Of a stretch of 52,791 nucleotides of DNA, positions 42,939 to 51,489 are shown piece by piece. Location: the NCBI GenBank assembly GCA_003223875.1, contig QHWY01000092.1, forward strand, positions 1-52,791, given 5' to 3'. The stretch is from Acidobacteriota bacterium (GTDB lineage Bacteria; Acidobacteriota; Terriglobia; 20CM-2-55-15). How positions within the stretch are numbered: the first letter of the stretch is position 1; each line of letters begins with the position of its first letter. Made by a program: the position numbers and the translations under genes. Under the pieces are notes generated by a model. It did no database searches. It saw only the letters and a program-made list of their open reading frames with translations, and was not told the origin of the DNA.

Positions 42939-43889
42939 TTACTCGAACCATTCCGGCAAACCCGTCGCGCTGAAGCGCGGGTTGCTTTGGATGAGTTGCC
43001 GTTTGCGCAGCAATCGTGGCAGGTTTTTGCCAACGTACCACAGCGCTGGAATCGAGGACCATTCGCGGGCGAGGACATAGCCGATGACGGCGAGATCGCG
43101 CCTGGTGATTTTCCAAAAATCGCGGCGATAGAGATCTCCGGTCATATTGTTGATGCGGAGCAGGAAACGATTTTTGACGGAGTGGTAGTTGATCTCTTTC
43201 GGTAGCTCTGTTCGCCGCTCCGGGGTTACACGGCGGCGGTGCAGCGCCACGGCAGCGGGTACATAGATGGAGGTCCAACCAAGCAGCCGGCAGCGCCAGG
43301 CAAGATCGGCATCTTCGCGATAGGCGAAAAAGTCTTCATCGAAATAACGGCCGTTGATGGCCGTGTCCTCCAACGCGCGTCGACGGTAGAGAGCTGCAGC
43401 AGCACTCGGCCCAAAAATCTCGCCTGGCTCATCGAACTGGCCCGTGTCGAGTTCGCCGGCGCCTCGGTCCAGATGGCGCTGCTCGCGCCGCATGATGATG
43501 CCGGTCGAATCGATGGTCTTCCCGTCCATACGCAGCAGTTTTCCGCTGGCCGACGCTGCGTCAGGCCGTGCATCCAGAGCGCGTACCAGCTCTTCAATAA
43601 ATAGCGGCCTCAAGATTGTGTCCGGATTCAAACACAAAACGTACTCGGATGGAAATTGCTGGGCAAGATCATTATGCGCTTTGCAGAAACCCACATTAAC
43701 GGGCGAGTGGACGAGGTAATCGACTTCAAAAGGTTCGATGGCTTTCAATGTTTCATCGACAGAGGCGTTATCAAAGATGTGAATTCGATAATTAGGAAAG
43801 GTCTGGGCACGGATGCTTTCAAGGCATGCTCGAATGTCATCCGCACTGTTGAAGGTGACGATGTTAACCGCGACCTTCGGCGTCACCAT
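42939..43889 (-). CDS. Glycosyltransferase family 2 (rhamnosyl/WbbL-like)
   Basis: 316 residues. VAVNIVTFNSADDIRACLESI-type opening (here KVAVNIVTFNSADDIRACL), IHIFDNASVDET, LCLNPDTIL (the acidic metal site) and FFAYREDADLAWRCRLLGW are the motifs of the GT2 subgroup around WbbL/RfbF-like rhamnosyltransferases. The late SVKNRFLLRIN segment is also found, broken, in a pseudogene at 39200-39345. It is the last gene of a minus-strand glycan cluster and overlaps the preceding GT2 by 7 nt. Confidence 0.87.
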   Translation of the reverse strand: MVTPKVAVNIVTFNSADDIRACLESIRAQTFPNYRIHIFDNASVDETLKAIEPFEVDYLVHSPVNVGFCKAHNDLAQQFPSEYVLCLNPDTILRPLFIEELVRALDARPDAASASGKLLRMDGKTIDSTGIIMRREQRHLDRGAGELDTGQFDEPGEIFGPSAAAALYRRRALEDTAINGRYFDEDFFAYREDADLAWRCRLLGWTSIYVPAAVALHRRRVTPERRTELPKEINYHSVKNRFLLRINNMTGDLYRRDFWKITRRDLAVIGYVLAREWSSIPALWYVGKNLPRLLRKRQLIQSNPRFSATGLPEWFE

Positions 43890-44722
43890 TCCTTCAGCAC
43901 CCCGATGAATGCTTTCGCGTAGGCCCCCGCTTGATGTGGGCGGCCGATCATTCGTCCAAGCGCTCCGACGGCAGCCGACGCTCGGACGAGAGCAGCGTCG
44001 ATCGGACCGAGGTGCTTTCGCGCATAGAAGATTTGATTGCGGTAATACGCCCGCAGGAAATCTCCGTTACCGAGCGCTTCCGTACTATACCCTCCCGTAT
44101 GGATGAACTCGGCAGCGGGTACAAAATAAACCTGCCAGCCGCAACATTTCAGGCGATGGCAGTAGTCCACGTCTTCGTACCATGCGGGATGAAAATGTTC
44201 GTCAAAGCCACCGGTCTGTTCGTATGCCTGCCGCCGAATCATAATGGCGGCGGCGGCAACCTGGTCGACCTGAGCGGGCCCCGACCGCAGCGCCGCGATC
44301 GTCAAAGGCTGAACCCCGAGGTTCTCGAGAATGAGCGAGCGCGTCGTGGGGAAGGGCCTCGGCAGGTATTTCTCGCCGACGTATCCTCCGGCCGCGCCCG
44401 CGCGTGGATACTGCCCCATGAATTCTTCAAGAAGCTGAATGGCGCCCGGTAGAACTTGAATGTCAGGATTGATAATCAGAACATACGGCGTCGATGTCCA
44501 TCTGAAGGCTTGGTTCACACCGCCCGCAAATCCGCGGTTCTCGCTAAGCCTGATCAAATTCACGCGGTCGCTAAACTCGAGCTTGCAGCCCATCGAAAAG
44601 TCTCGAGAGGCATTATCGATCACGAGGATTTTGACACTCGTGGTTGTGGCTATGACCGACTCGATACACGTCCTGAGCAAGTCTCCTGAATTCCAATTGA
44701 CGATCGCTACCGTACTACTCAT
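43883..44722 (-). CDS. Glycosyltransferase family 2
   Basis: 279 residues. VAIVNWNSGDLLRTCIESV, ILVIDNASRDFS, YVLIINPDIQVLPGAI and HPAWYEDVDYCHRLKCCGW are the ordered GT2 motifs; it is similar in plan to its downstream neighbour, with which it overlaps by 7 nt, so the two probably act in sequence on one oligosaccharide. It also overlaps the methyltransferase stop by 8 nt. Confidence 0.88.
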   Translation of the reverse strand: MSSTVAIVNWNSGDLLRTCIESVIATTTSVKILVIDNASRDFSMGCKLEFSDRVNLIRLSENRGFAGGVNQAFRWTSTPYVLIINPDIQVLPGAIQLLEEFMGQYPRAGAAGGYVGEKYLPRPFPTTRSLILENLGVQPLTIAALRSGPAQVDQVAAAAIMIRRQAYEQTGGFDEHFHPAWYEDVDYCHRLKCCGWQVYFVPAAEFIHTGGYSTEALGNGDFLRAYYRNQIFYARKHLGPIDAALVRASAAVGALGRMIGRPHQAGAYAKAFIGVLKEW

Positions 44723-45572
44723 GTTTCATCGCAAACACCAGCATGATGTCCAATGGATTCATTCGGAACGTCAGCCGGGAAATTCCGTTGGTAGGAGGCA
44801 TCCAAGGCAGGAATCGCGAAAGGCGGTTCATAACCAGATTCAAGCTTGCATACTTGCCGATGCTCATGACTTCCCGTGTCTCGAGACGGTGCGCGGAGAG
44901 CAATCGCGCAATGGTTTTGGGATCGAAGAAAAAGTAGTGTTCAGGGATGAACTGCCGCCAGCGAGCCCGGAAAACTTTAAAAGGCAGCGAATCGATATTC
45001 GGTGTTTCTATGACAAGCAGACCGCCCGGCCGCATTCTGGCGGCTGCAGCCCGAATGAAGCTCCGCGGCGAATCCACATGCTCGACGACATGAAAACTTG
45101 CGACGACATCGAAATCGGCCCACGGCACACGCTCGATAATGTCCTGATGTACTGGAGCAATCTCGCGCGATGAGGCCGCCAATTCCGGATTCGGCTCCAC
45201 ACCATAGATGTCGAACCACTCTCGTGCGATCGACAGAAAATCTCCTCGCGCACAGCCCGCCTCGAGTAATTTTCCTGAAGGTTTGAATTTCCGGATGAGA
45301 TCCAGCCTCCACTTTGCGTTCAACCGCGCGAGCCGGCGTTCTTCTTCCATTGGAAGACTGCAAAAACAACAGTTCGCGTCTCGGACTCGGGCCGTTGTCG
45401 TTTCTGCCGATTCTCTTCCAAAGGTGAGGTCGGATTTCCTGTTGCCTACATATCGAAATCCACAGTCGGTGCATTCCACTAACGGTCCATCGAGGCCTTT
45501 CGACTCCAGGACGAACCGCGGCTTCTCCGCTCCGCACACATCACAAGCAACGTATGGCTTCGAGTTTTCCAT
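44715..45572 (-). CDS. Class I SAM-dependent methyltransferase with N-terminal zinc ribbon
   Basis: 285 residues. The N-terminal CDVCG and CTDCG knuckles (residues 10-14 and 34-38) form a small zinc ribbon typical of methyltransferases in surface polysaccharide clusters. The SAM site is KLLEAGCARGDFL, with VEPNPELAA (acidic end of strand 2) and ASFHVVEHVDSP (motif IV). It would methylate a sugar or chain end. Transcribed with the two GT2 genes; the double-glycine peptide gene lies 95 bp upstream on the same strand. Confidence 0.86.
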   Translation of the reverse strand: MENSKPYVACDVCGAEKPRFVLESKGLDGPLVECTDCGFRYVGNRKSDLTFGRESAETTTARVRDANCCFCSLPMEEERRLARLNAKWRLDLIRKFKPSGKLLEAGCARGDFLSIAREWFDIYGVEPNPELAASSREIAPVHQDIIERVPWADFDVVASFHVVEHVDSPRSFIRAAAARMRPGGLLVIETPNIDSLPFKVFRARWRQFIPEHYFFFDPKTIARLLSAHRLETREVMSIGKYASLNLVMNRLSRFLPWMPPTNGISRLTFRMNPLDIMLVFAMKHE

Positions 45573-45611
45573 GCAGCCTTAATTCCGGCTGTCGGTGTCG
45601 TTGTTCATTAT

Positions 45612-45660
45612 GGTGGCCAATTACGTCAATGCCACAAAATTATCGGCATAATTGGCCACC
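45612..45660. repeat. Inverted repeat between peptide gene and methyltransferase gene
   Basis: 12-bp perfect arms GGTGGCCAATTA (45612-45623) and TAATTGGCCACC (45649-45660) around 25 nt that include TGCC and GGCA as an inner pair. It lies just after the stop of the small peptide gene in the direction of transcription. It may be a processing or termination hairpin or a repressor site; no T-run follows. Confidence 0.7.
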
Positions 45661-45666
45661 GGCTGA

Positions 45667-45768
45667 CTAGAGAGCTAGCACCACGAAAACCGCATAAGCA
45701 ACGCCCGCGACAGTTTCCCAAAATCCGCCTTCAATCTCGAACAATTCTTCATTTCTCAACGTCTCCAT
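45667..45768 (-). CDS. Candidate double-glycine-leader peptide (bacteriocin-like)
   Basis: 33 residues. The leader METLRNEELFEIEGG fits the double-glycine pattern L-x3-E-L-x2-I-x-G-G exactly, with cleavage expected after GG. The remaining 18 residues, FWETVAGVAYAVFVVLAL, are strongly hydrophobic, as in membrane-active class II bacteriocins or signalling peptides. GGGAG lies 8 nt before ATG. The gene is on the same strand as, and between, the GT4 and methyltransferase genes. No C39-peptidase ABC exporter or immunity gene is in the window, so export would depend on genes elsewhere. The leader match is seen in the sequence; the peptide's role is inference. Confidence 0.55.
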   Translation of the reverse strand: METLRNEELFEIEGGFWETVAGVAYAVFVVLAL

Positions 45769-45927
45769 CTTTCTTTCTCCCGTGTGAATTTGTTGGGCCG
45801 GGATTGAAAGGTGTCTGAGAACGTCGAGGGCCATTAGGAAGGTGAAGAAACGAAAGGGAATTTGCGAGAAGTACGATGGTGTTTGTCGCGATCAACGGGA
45901 TTTTTTTAATCGCGAAAGATCAGGACT

Positions 45928-47028
45928 TCAAATCGGCGAGCCCATGACAAGATGCTCGAACAATTTTTCGTACGCGTCCGTTGTGGCATCCCAAGAGTAG
46001 CAGCTCTTCGCGCGCTCCCATGCTTTGAAGCGTAAGCGTTCTACCAGTACGTCATCCGCGAGAGTGAGCTGAATCTTGCCAGCCAGGTCGCGGGAGTCGC
46101 AGAAGAAGAAACCACAATCGCCGAGTACCTCGCGGTGTTCCGGAGTGTCTTTCGCGATGACGCAGTTTCTCGTACCCATTGCTTCGATCAACGCAGGATG
46201 CGTTCCTCCGACCTCGGTCGCCTGGATGTACGCATAAGCATGCGACTGAAGCTCGCGGTAACCGGTGCCATAGATCGCACCGGTAAAAAGGATCCGCGGA
46301 TCGCGGGTGGATTTGAGCCGCTCGATATAGGCGCGGGCATAAGGCGCATCGCCTACAATGAGGAGTTTCTTGTCGGCCGCCACCTGCTCAAAGGCTTCAA
46401 TTACAACATGCGCATTGTTTTCGGGTTCCAGGCGGCTCACATAAAGAAAGTAGCCACGAGATCGAACTCCGAGCCGGTCCAATGTGTCCGTTGTCTCTGT
46501 TCGGTCACAGTTGCATCCGTAGGCAATCATCGCCGATCGCCTGCGGTATGTTTTCCAATAGTAGTCTCGAATGACCCCCGCGTCGGTCACGATGACATTG
46601 GGAATCATCGTCGCAAGATATTCAGAAACCCGATAGTAGGTTCGACCCGCAAGTCCCCACTTCTTGCGCAGACGTTCGATTCCATCGACGTTTAGCGCTA
46701 CCGGCGTTCGGAACAGGCGCGGAACAATCGTGAAAAGAGCATTAGCGGCATTGCACACCAGCAGACAGTCGAATCGGTGGGGCAGCGCATGAAAAACTGA
46801 GAGAAATGTGTGCACCACAGTATCGAGGTGCTTTGTTCCGATAGTCGGAAGGATGGCCAGCTTTACGCCATTGAATGTCTTCTCGCGGTGATGGATGTTT
46901 TTGGAACGCCCGTACACCGTCACATCGTGTCCGCGCGCGGACAGCCGCACGGATAATTCTTCGGCGAATGTCTCAAACCCGCCGTAATTCGCAGGAATGC
47001 CGCGGGTTCCAAGAATAGCCAATTTCAT
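45928..47028 (-). CDS. Glycosyltransferase family 4, DUF1972 type (rhamnosyltransferase-like)
   Basis: 366 residues from ATG 47028. The opening MKLAILGTRGIPANYGGFET and the following VYGRSKNI belong to the DUF1972 N-terminal domain of WchF/Cps2T-like rhamnosyltransferases. The C-terminal GT-B half has LYVSRLEPENNAHVVIEAFE, GTHPALIEAMGTRNCVIA (the E-x7-E-type donor site) and CYSWDATTDAYEKLF. It would add a sugar, possibly rhamnose, to a lipid-linked intermediate, setting up work for the downstream GT2 enzymes. TATAAT at 47038-47043 ends 9 nt before ATG. Confidence 0.87.
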   Translation of the reverse strand: MKLAILGTRGIPANYGGFETFAEELSVRLSARGHDVTVYGRSKNIHHREKTFNGVKLAILPTIGTKHLDTVVHTFLSVFHALPHRFDCLLVCNAANALFTIVPRLFRTPVALNVDGIERLRKKWGLAGRTYYRVSEYLATMIPNVIVTDAGVIRDYYWKTYRRRSAMIAYGCNCDRTETTDTLDRLGVRSRGYFLYVSRLEPENNAHVVIEAFEQVAADKKLLIVGDAPYARAYIERLKSTRDPRILFTGAIYGTGYRELQSHAYAYIQATEVGGTHPALIEAMGTRNCVIAKDTPEHREVLGDCGFFFCDSRDLAGKIQLTLADDVLVERLRFKAWERAKSCYSWDATTDAYEKLFEHLVMGSPI

Positions 47029-47061
47029 CGCGCCAGGATTATAGACTATGCTCAGGATGCG

Positions 47062-47190
47062 CAACTCCCCTCCTAAGTTAGGAGGGGTGGCTTCGCGAAT
47101 GAAGTGAGCGAAGCCGGGGTGGTTCCAAAATGGGAACCACCCCGCCCTCGCTTGCGCTCGGATCCCCCTCCTAACTTAGGAGGGGAGTTG
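47062..47190. repeat. Palindromic dispersed repeat, class 1 variant (R5)
   Basis: 129 bp. The ends CAACTCCCCTCCTAAGTTAG and CTAACTTAGGAGGGGAGTTG are exact inverses; within, GGGGTGGTTCC and GGAACCACCCC pair, and GCTTCGCGAATGAAGTGAGC replaces the GC-rich module. Lies between the divergent GT4 and M20 genes. Confidence 0.88.
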
Positions 47191-47204
47191 CCACAGCCAA
47201 CTCA

Positions 47205-48338
47205 ATGCGCGAGATCCTCTCACATTTGACCCAGCAGCTTCCCGAAGCCATCGCGTTCCTTGAAAAAATGGTTTCCTTAGAGTCACCAAGCTTCGACAAA
47301 CCGCTGGTCGATGACTTTGTCCGTATTGTTGGTGCGCGATTTGCCGGCATGGGTGCGGAAGTCGAGTTTGTGAGCGCTGAAAAATTTGGCGATAACTTGA
47401 TCGCACGATTTCCCGGCCGTTCCTCCGAACGCGTTCTGTTGCTGGGACACACGGATACGGTCTGGCCCGCAGGCGAGATCGCAAGACGGCCCTTCAAGAT
47501 AGCCGGCGGACGAGCGTTCGGGCCCGGCGTTTTCGACATGAAAGCGGGAATTCTTCTTATCAGTATGGCCATTGCTGCGCTGCAGAAGGCGAACGGAGGC
47601 CTTCCGAAAACCGTCACAGTTTTACTGGTCAGCGACGAAGAAGTGGGCAGTACCTCTTCGCGCGCTGTAACCGAGACCGAGGCGAGCCCATGCCGGGCGG
47701 TATTTGTGCTCGAACCGTCGCTTCCGGGTGGCGCGTTGAAGACGGCGCGCAAAGGTGTCGGCAGATTTACGCTGAAGGTTATCGGAAGGGCCGCGCACGC
47801 GGGCATCGATCCGGAAAATGGGATCAATGCCATCGAAGAAATTTCCCACCAAATTCTAAAGCTTCAAAAAATGACGGATGCGGCGCGAGGTACGATTGTC
47901 ACAGTCGGTGTGGTCCAAGGCGGTATACGGTCTAATGTAGTGCCCGCGGAAGCGGCCGCTGAAATCGATATCCGGATTTCATCGATGGAAGAAGCCGAGC
48001 GGATGACGAAAACAATCAAAGCGCTCTCCGCGGAACTGTCAGGTGCGCGGTTAGAAGTTCGTGGATCCATTACCAGGCCTCCCATGGAGCGCACCGCAGA
48101 GACGGAGCGCCTTTTCCGGGTAGCACAGAAGGTTGCATCAAGCCTCGGCATCGCGTTGACGGAGGGCTCCACGGGCGGCGCCTCCGACGGAAATTTCACG
48201 TCGGCTCTCGGCATTCCAACTCTCGACGGTCTTGGCGCAATCGGTGGCGGCGCGCATGCAATTGATGAATGGGTAGATATTCAATCGCTGCCGCAACGCG
48301 CAGCGCTTCTCGCCGGGCTGATCACAGAACGTCTTTGA
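47205..48338 (+). CDS. M20 family zinc peptidase (carboxypeptidase G2-like)
   Basis: 377 residues. The M20 metal residues are in LLLGHTDTVWP (His about 86), GVFDMKAGI (Asp about 111) and VSDEEVGS (catalytic Glu pair about 146-147); a dimerisation domain with GRAAHAG and a late GGGAHAIDEW His follow. The DMKAG-to-SDEEVGS spacing and GRAAHAGIDPE resemble carboxypeptidase G2/glutamate carboxypeptidases, which remove C-terminal Glu from peptides or folates. No signal peptide is seen. No Shine-Dalgarno sequence precedes ATG; the repeat R5 ends 14 nt upstream. Confidence 0.87.
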   Translation: MREILSHLTQQLPEAIAFLEKMVSLESPSFDKPLVDDFVRIVGARFAGMGAEVEFVSAEKFGDNLIARFPGRSSERVLLLGHTDTVWPAGEIARRPFKIAGGRAFGPGVFDMKAGILLISMAIAALQKANGGLPKTVTVLLVSDEEVGSTSSRAVTETEASPCRAVFVLEPSLPGGALKTARKGVGRFTLKVIGRAAHAGIDPENGINAIEEISHQILKLQKMTDAARGTIVTVGVVQGGIRSNVVPAEAAAEIDIRISSMEEAERMTKTIKALSAELSGARLEVRGSITRPPMERTAETERLFRVAQKVASSLGIALTEGSTGGASDGNFTSALGIPTLDGLGAIGGGAHAIDEWVDIQSLPQRAALLAGLITERL

Positions 48339-48364
48339 CAGATTTGCGCGTAGATATCTAGAAT
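48335..48364 (+). promoter_or_regulatory. Consensus sigma-70-type promoter before the DHH gene
   Basis: TTGACA (48335-48340) and TAGAAT (48359-48364) with an 18-bp spacer; the -35 overlaps the stop codon of the M20 gene. Transcription would start near 48371, giving a leader of about 65 nt. Confidence 0.7.
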
Positions 48365-48378
48365 GAAGTGTTGATTCG

Positions 48379-48432
48379 CGACTGCGAGAGTCGACAGAGG
48401 GCACCTTCAGTAGTGAAGGTGCATTTTTATTT
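48379..48432 (+). terminator. Hairpin leader with terminator-like stem and T-run
   Basis: A small hairpin CGACT-GCGAG-AGTCG (about 48379-48393) is followed by GCACCTTC-AGTAGT-GAAGGTGC (48401-48422) and ATTTTTATTT. The T-run ends 3 nt before the ATG of the DHH gene. It looks like an intrinsic terminator placed in the leader, so it may be an attenuator or the end of a short RNA, besides ending M20 transcripts. Confidence 0.65.
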
Positions 48433-48435
48433 CGC

Positions 48436-49770
48436 ATGAAATCGGTTTTTTACGTTGAGGAAGACTTCGTTGCCAGTCTTCTGAAACAGTACTTTGTTGG
48501 GAACGGCACAACGGTTTTTTTGAATCGGTCGACCAACGGCAATATCGGCGAACAGATCGCAATGGACTCCACTGATCTGTTCTTCGCTCAATCCGAAGAT
48601 CCCGAACGGCTTTCCAAAGTTCTCGATACCATCCGCCAAAAAGGCCGGCAGGTTCCCACCCTGGTGCTGACCTCACAGTCCGAGCGCATTCCGGAAAAAT
48701 ACAAATCCTTTGCGCATTTTGTTTCGCTGCCCGAGTTATTGGAGTCGAACTTCCGATGGCACGTACGTCTCGCCAAGACGATGCGGCGTGTAGAAGAAGT
48801 GAAGACTCAGTTCGACGGCGCTGAATCGGTCCTGATATTGCTTCAGGACGATCCTGATCCCGATGCAATCGCGAGCGGATTGGCATTGCGCCAGGTGCTA
48901 GGACGCAATAAACAAACTACTCCGCTAGGTTCCTTCGGCCGTGTCACTCGTCCTGAAAATACGACGATGGTCCGATTGCTCGAGATCGAAATCGAGAAGG
49001 TGACGAAGCACGCTTTGAAAAATTTCGATCGGATTGCTGTCGTGGATTTGCAGCCACCGCATCTCGCCAACCCGCCTGAGGAAGTCGATCTTGTCATCGA
49101 TCATCATCCTGAACAGTTCAACTACAAAAGCCACATCAAGGATATTCGGCCCGGCTACGGAGCCACCTCCACAATTCTGCTCGAATATCTTCTGTGTGCG
49201 AATAGCGCGATCGGGACGCGCCTTGCGACAGCGATGCTGTACGGCATCAAAAGCGATACGTTCGCGCTTTCACGTGAAGTGAACGAATGGGATGTGGAAG
49301 CGTTTTCCTATTTGTACCCTCTCGCCAATCAAAACTTGATGCGCCGCATCGAACGGCCGGAATTGCCCCCGGCCGCTTTGGATGCACTGAGCCTTGCCTT
49401 GAAGAATCGCCGGGTCATTGACAAGGTCGCGTTCGTGCATCTCGGTCGCGTCGAGCGCGACGATCTGATTCCTCAGATGGCGGATTTCAGCCTGTCTTTC
49501 GAAGGCATCGAATGGGCATTGGTGAGCGGCGTTTTCGAAGCGAATTACATCATATCTGTCCGTAACGTCGGATACGTGCGCGCCGCCGGGCGCGTCCTGA
49601 AAGAGGCGTTCGGCGATATCGGTTCGGCCGGAGGCCACGCCTCGATGGCAAAGGCCATCATCCCGATGACCGAGTTCCATCATCGATGGGCCATCGATCC
49701 CCGGAATACCCGCCAAATCGACCGCAAAGTCCAACAGCTCTTCCTTAAAGCGTTGCACAGCGCAAAGTGA
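48436..49770 (+). CDS. DHH family phosphoesterase
   Basis: 444 residues. An N-terminal domain (about 1-125) precedes the catalytic core: [17 protein letters not shown] (the DxD of motif I), VVDLQPP (motif II) and LVIDHHPEQ (motif III, DHH), with a fourth acidic site in GIKSDTFA. The DHHA1 part ends with [17 protein letters not shown]. Family members cleave nanoRNA, pAp or cyclic dinucleotides; the N-terminal domain is not the PAS-GGDEF of GdpP, so nanoRNase/pAp phosphatase-like activity is more likely. It has its own promoter and a hairpin leader. The deacylase gene begins 1 nt after its stop. Confidence 0.86.
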   Translation: MKSVFYVEEDFVASLLKQYFVGNGTTVFLNRSTNGNIGEQIAMDSTDLFFAQSEDPERLSKVLDTIRQKGRQVPTLVLTSQSERIPEKYKSFAHFVSLPELLESNFRWHVRLAKTMRRVEEVKTQFDGAESVLILLQDDPDPDAIASGLALRQVLGRNKQTTPLGSFGRVTRPENTTMVRLLEIEIEKVTKHALKNFDRIAVVDLQPPHLANPPEEVDLVIDHHPEQFNYKSHIKDIRPGYGATSTILLEYLLCANSAIGTRLATAMLYGIKSDTFALSREVNEWDVEAFSYLYPLANQNLMRRIERPELPPAALDALSLALKNRRVIDKVAFVHLGRVERDDLIPQMADFSLSFEGIEWALVSGVFEANYIISVRNVGYVRAAGRVLKEAFGDIGSAGGHASMAKAIIPMTEFHHRWAIDPRNTRQIDRKVQQLFLKALHSAK

Positions 49771-49771
49771 A

Positions 49772-50221
49772 TTGAGAGCCGTCATTCAACGCGTTTCCGC
49801 TGCACGGGTCCTGATCAACGAAAAGGAATATTCGCGAATCGGCCGAGGCCTTTTAGTGCTGGTCGGCGTTGAAAAAGAGGACACGAATGAAGATGCCGAA
49901 GCTCTGGCGCGCCGGATCGTTGAATTGCGGATTTTTGAAGATGAAGCAGGGAAGATGAATCGATCGATCTCCGACATCGGCGGGGAAATACTGGCAGTTT
50001 CTCAATTCACCCTGCTTGGCGATTGCCGCAGAGGACGGCGTCCTTCGTTTGATCCGGCAGCTCCTCCGGACATTGCTCGACCACTGTACGAAAGATTCGT
50101 TAACGAAGTAGACGCGCTTGGAGTAGCGGTAGAGACGGGGGTGTTCCAGGCAATGATGAACATCGAGCTAACGAATCAAGGGCCGGTTACTTTCATCTTG
50201 GACAGCGGGAAACGATTTTGA
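49772..50221 (+). CDS. dtd: D-aminoacyl-tRNA deacylase
   Basis: 149 residues, the usual length for DTD, with TTG start. [13 protein letters not shown] at the N-terminus, the [17 protein letters not shown] motif (about 78-94) and the [11 protein letters not shown] motif containing the cross-subunit Gly-Pro pair are all present. It removes D-amino acids (and Gly from tRNA-Ala) from mischarged tRNAs. Start lies 1 nt after the DHH stop, so the two are cotranscribed. The 3' end overlaps the convergent unknown gene by 46 nt. Confidence 0.93.
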   Translation: MRAVIQRVSAARVLINEKEYSRIGRGLLVLVGVEKEDTNEDAEALARRIVELRIFEDEAGKMNRSISDIGGEILAVSQFTLLGDCRRGRRPSFDPAAPPDIARPLYERFVNEVDALGVAVETGVFQAMMNIELTNQGPVTFILDSGKRF

Positions 50222-51297
50222 AGCGTCTCTTGAGGTAGCAGAAGGACAGGCACGCGGCCGAGAGCCGCGATGTGATCGATGAAGAGGCTGACCGAAGCGG
50301 CGTTCGCCAACAGGTAATTTGAGACCGTCCACCGGCAGAGCCGGGCAAACGGTTGTAACGAACTTACGAGCCACCCTCGAACCGACTCATCATCACGCAA
50401 AGGAGCCGGCGAGGCAAAAGCCCAGGACGATAGATTTAATGTCTCCAACGCGGCCGAGACATCGCTCGCAGTACTAATCAAGACCGGGTCATCCTTTACG
50501 GTTGGCGAATACCAGAACGGCTTTGATGGCGCCTCGGCTTGGGGTAGATCTTCACGTGACACGGCAAGCGCGGTGATGGAGCGTCCTTCGATTAATCCCC
50601 TGAGCTGCTCGAATCGCGACCATCCTGTCTCATCGGTCGTGATCGCCGGTGTTGTGCCAGCCATCGTCTGTTCCCACCGAGACCCGAATTTCAGCGCCGA
50701 TTCCACCGCTGCTCCGAACGGAACCGATCCCGACGAGACCAGCGCCGATAACAGTGCAGTGCCAATGACGTGAAATCGCAGCGGAACGTCCGCGGCACGG
50801 TGGCCGACCCAATCCAACAACGCGGATTGGAAGACCAGGTTTTCCACAAGCCTTGCGGGAATCCGGAAATAATCGTAAGGCTTGCCGAATTGCCTTTTCG
50901 TCTCCAGAACCGCGGCGGCCGACAGGTTGCCCTCTTTAAGCCATGTATCGCGAACGGCTGCAATCGTGGTGTCGAAATAATGATCGCGATTGTGAAGAGT
51001 ATGGAATGTAAAAATATCCCAGCCCGTAATTTTAGCAGCGCACAGCATGCGGTGGCGGATCGTCACAAGCGCGTCGATTTCATTCAACCACCCCATCGCG
51101 ACACTCTCGCCAGGCATGAAGTTGTAGAGAGCGGGAACCATGATGGTGGCGGGACGCGCGGGGCCGGTGCCGTTACTGAATCGATGGAGCCTGCGAAGCG
51201 CGGAGGCCTTCCAGCGAAACCCGTTACGTGAAGGCATTGGGACGGGGTACGTCCGTGTCTTCCACGCATGATCTGGTTTGCAGCCTCCGATTAGCAT
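50176..51297 (-). CDS. Protein of unknown function
   Basis: 373 residues from ATG 51297; TTG 51333 is an alternative. I do not recognise a family. The sequence is protein-like over its whole length, with [20 protein letters not shown], a His/Asp-rich [18 protein letters not shown] stretch, [24 protein letters not shown] and a helical region [18 protein letters not shown]. No signal peptide, no clear nucleotide-binding motif. It converges on dtd with a 46-nt overlap, unusually long, so the true stop-side sequence may have been extended by mutation. Confidence 0.6.
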   Translation of the reverse strand: MLIGGCKPDHAWKTRTYPVPMPSRNGFRWKASALRRLHRFSNGTGPARPATIMVPALYNFMPGESVAMGWLNEIDALVTIRHRMLCAAKITGWDIFTFHTLHNRDHYFDTTIAAVRDTWLKEGNLSAAAVLETKRQFGKPYDYFRIPARLVENLVFQSALLDWVGHRAADVPLRFHVIGTALLSALVSSGSVPFGAAVESALKFGSRWEQTMAGTTPAITTDETGWSRFEQLRGLIEGRSITALAVSREDLPQAEAPSKPFWYSPTVKDDPVLISTASDVSAALETLNLSSWAFASPAPLRDDESVRGWLVSSLQPFARLCRWTVSNYLLANAASVSLFIDHIAALGRVPVLLLPQETLQNRFPLSKMKVTGP

Positions 51298-51333
51298 AAA
51301 ATGCCCGCCAATATTGAGCAATTTACAAGCCAA

Positions 51334-51489
51334 GCCGGCCGCAATCCAAGAACGACGCGGATTCTAAGGAACAGATAGCCTTTTGGGAAACATTTTGTTA
51401 CGTATTTTGAGGGGTTATTTCCCAAAGCCGGTGTGCTCGAACTAGAAAGTTGATACGCTGTCGCCGCGCTTTTTAGGAGCGCATATGAT
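51334..51489. other. Divergent intergenic region
   Basis: 156 bp between the unknown gene and the CoA-transferase gene. AT-richer than its surroundings, with AGGAG at 51475-51479 as ribosome-binding site for the CoA-transferase. A TTTTGGGAAACATTTTG and later TTTCCCAAA pair (about 51381-51425) can form a hairpin. No gene seen. Confidence 0.4.

Noticed and set aside
45876..45947. 24-codon plus-strand frame starting MVFVAINGIF
   Set aside because: No ribosome-binding site, no leader motif and overlap with the GT4 stop region; nothing supports it as a gene.
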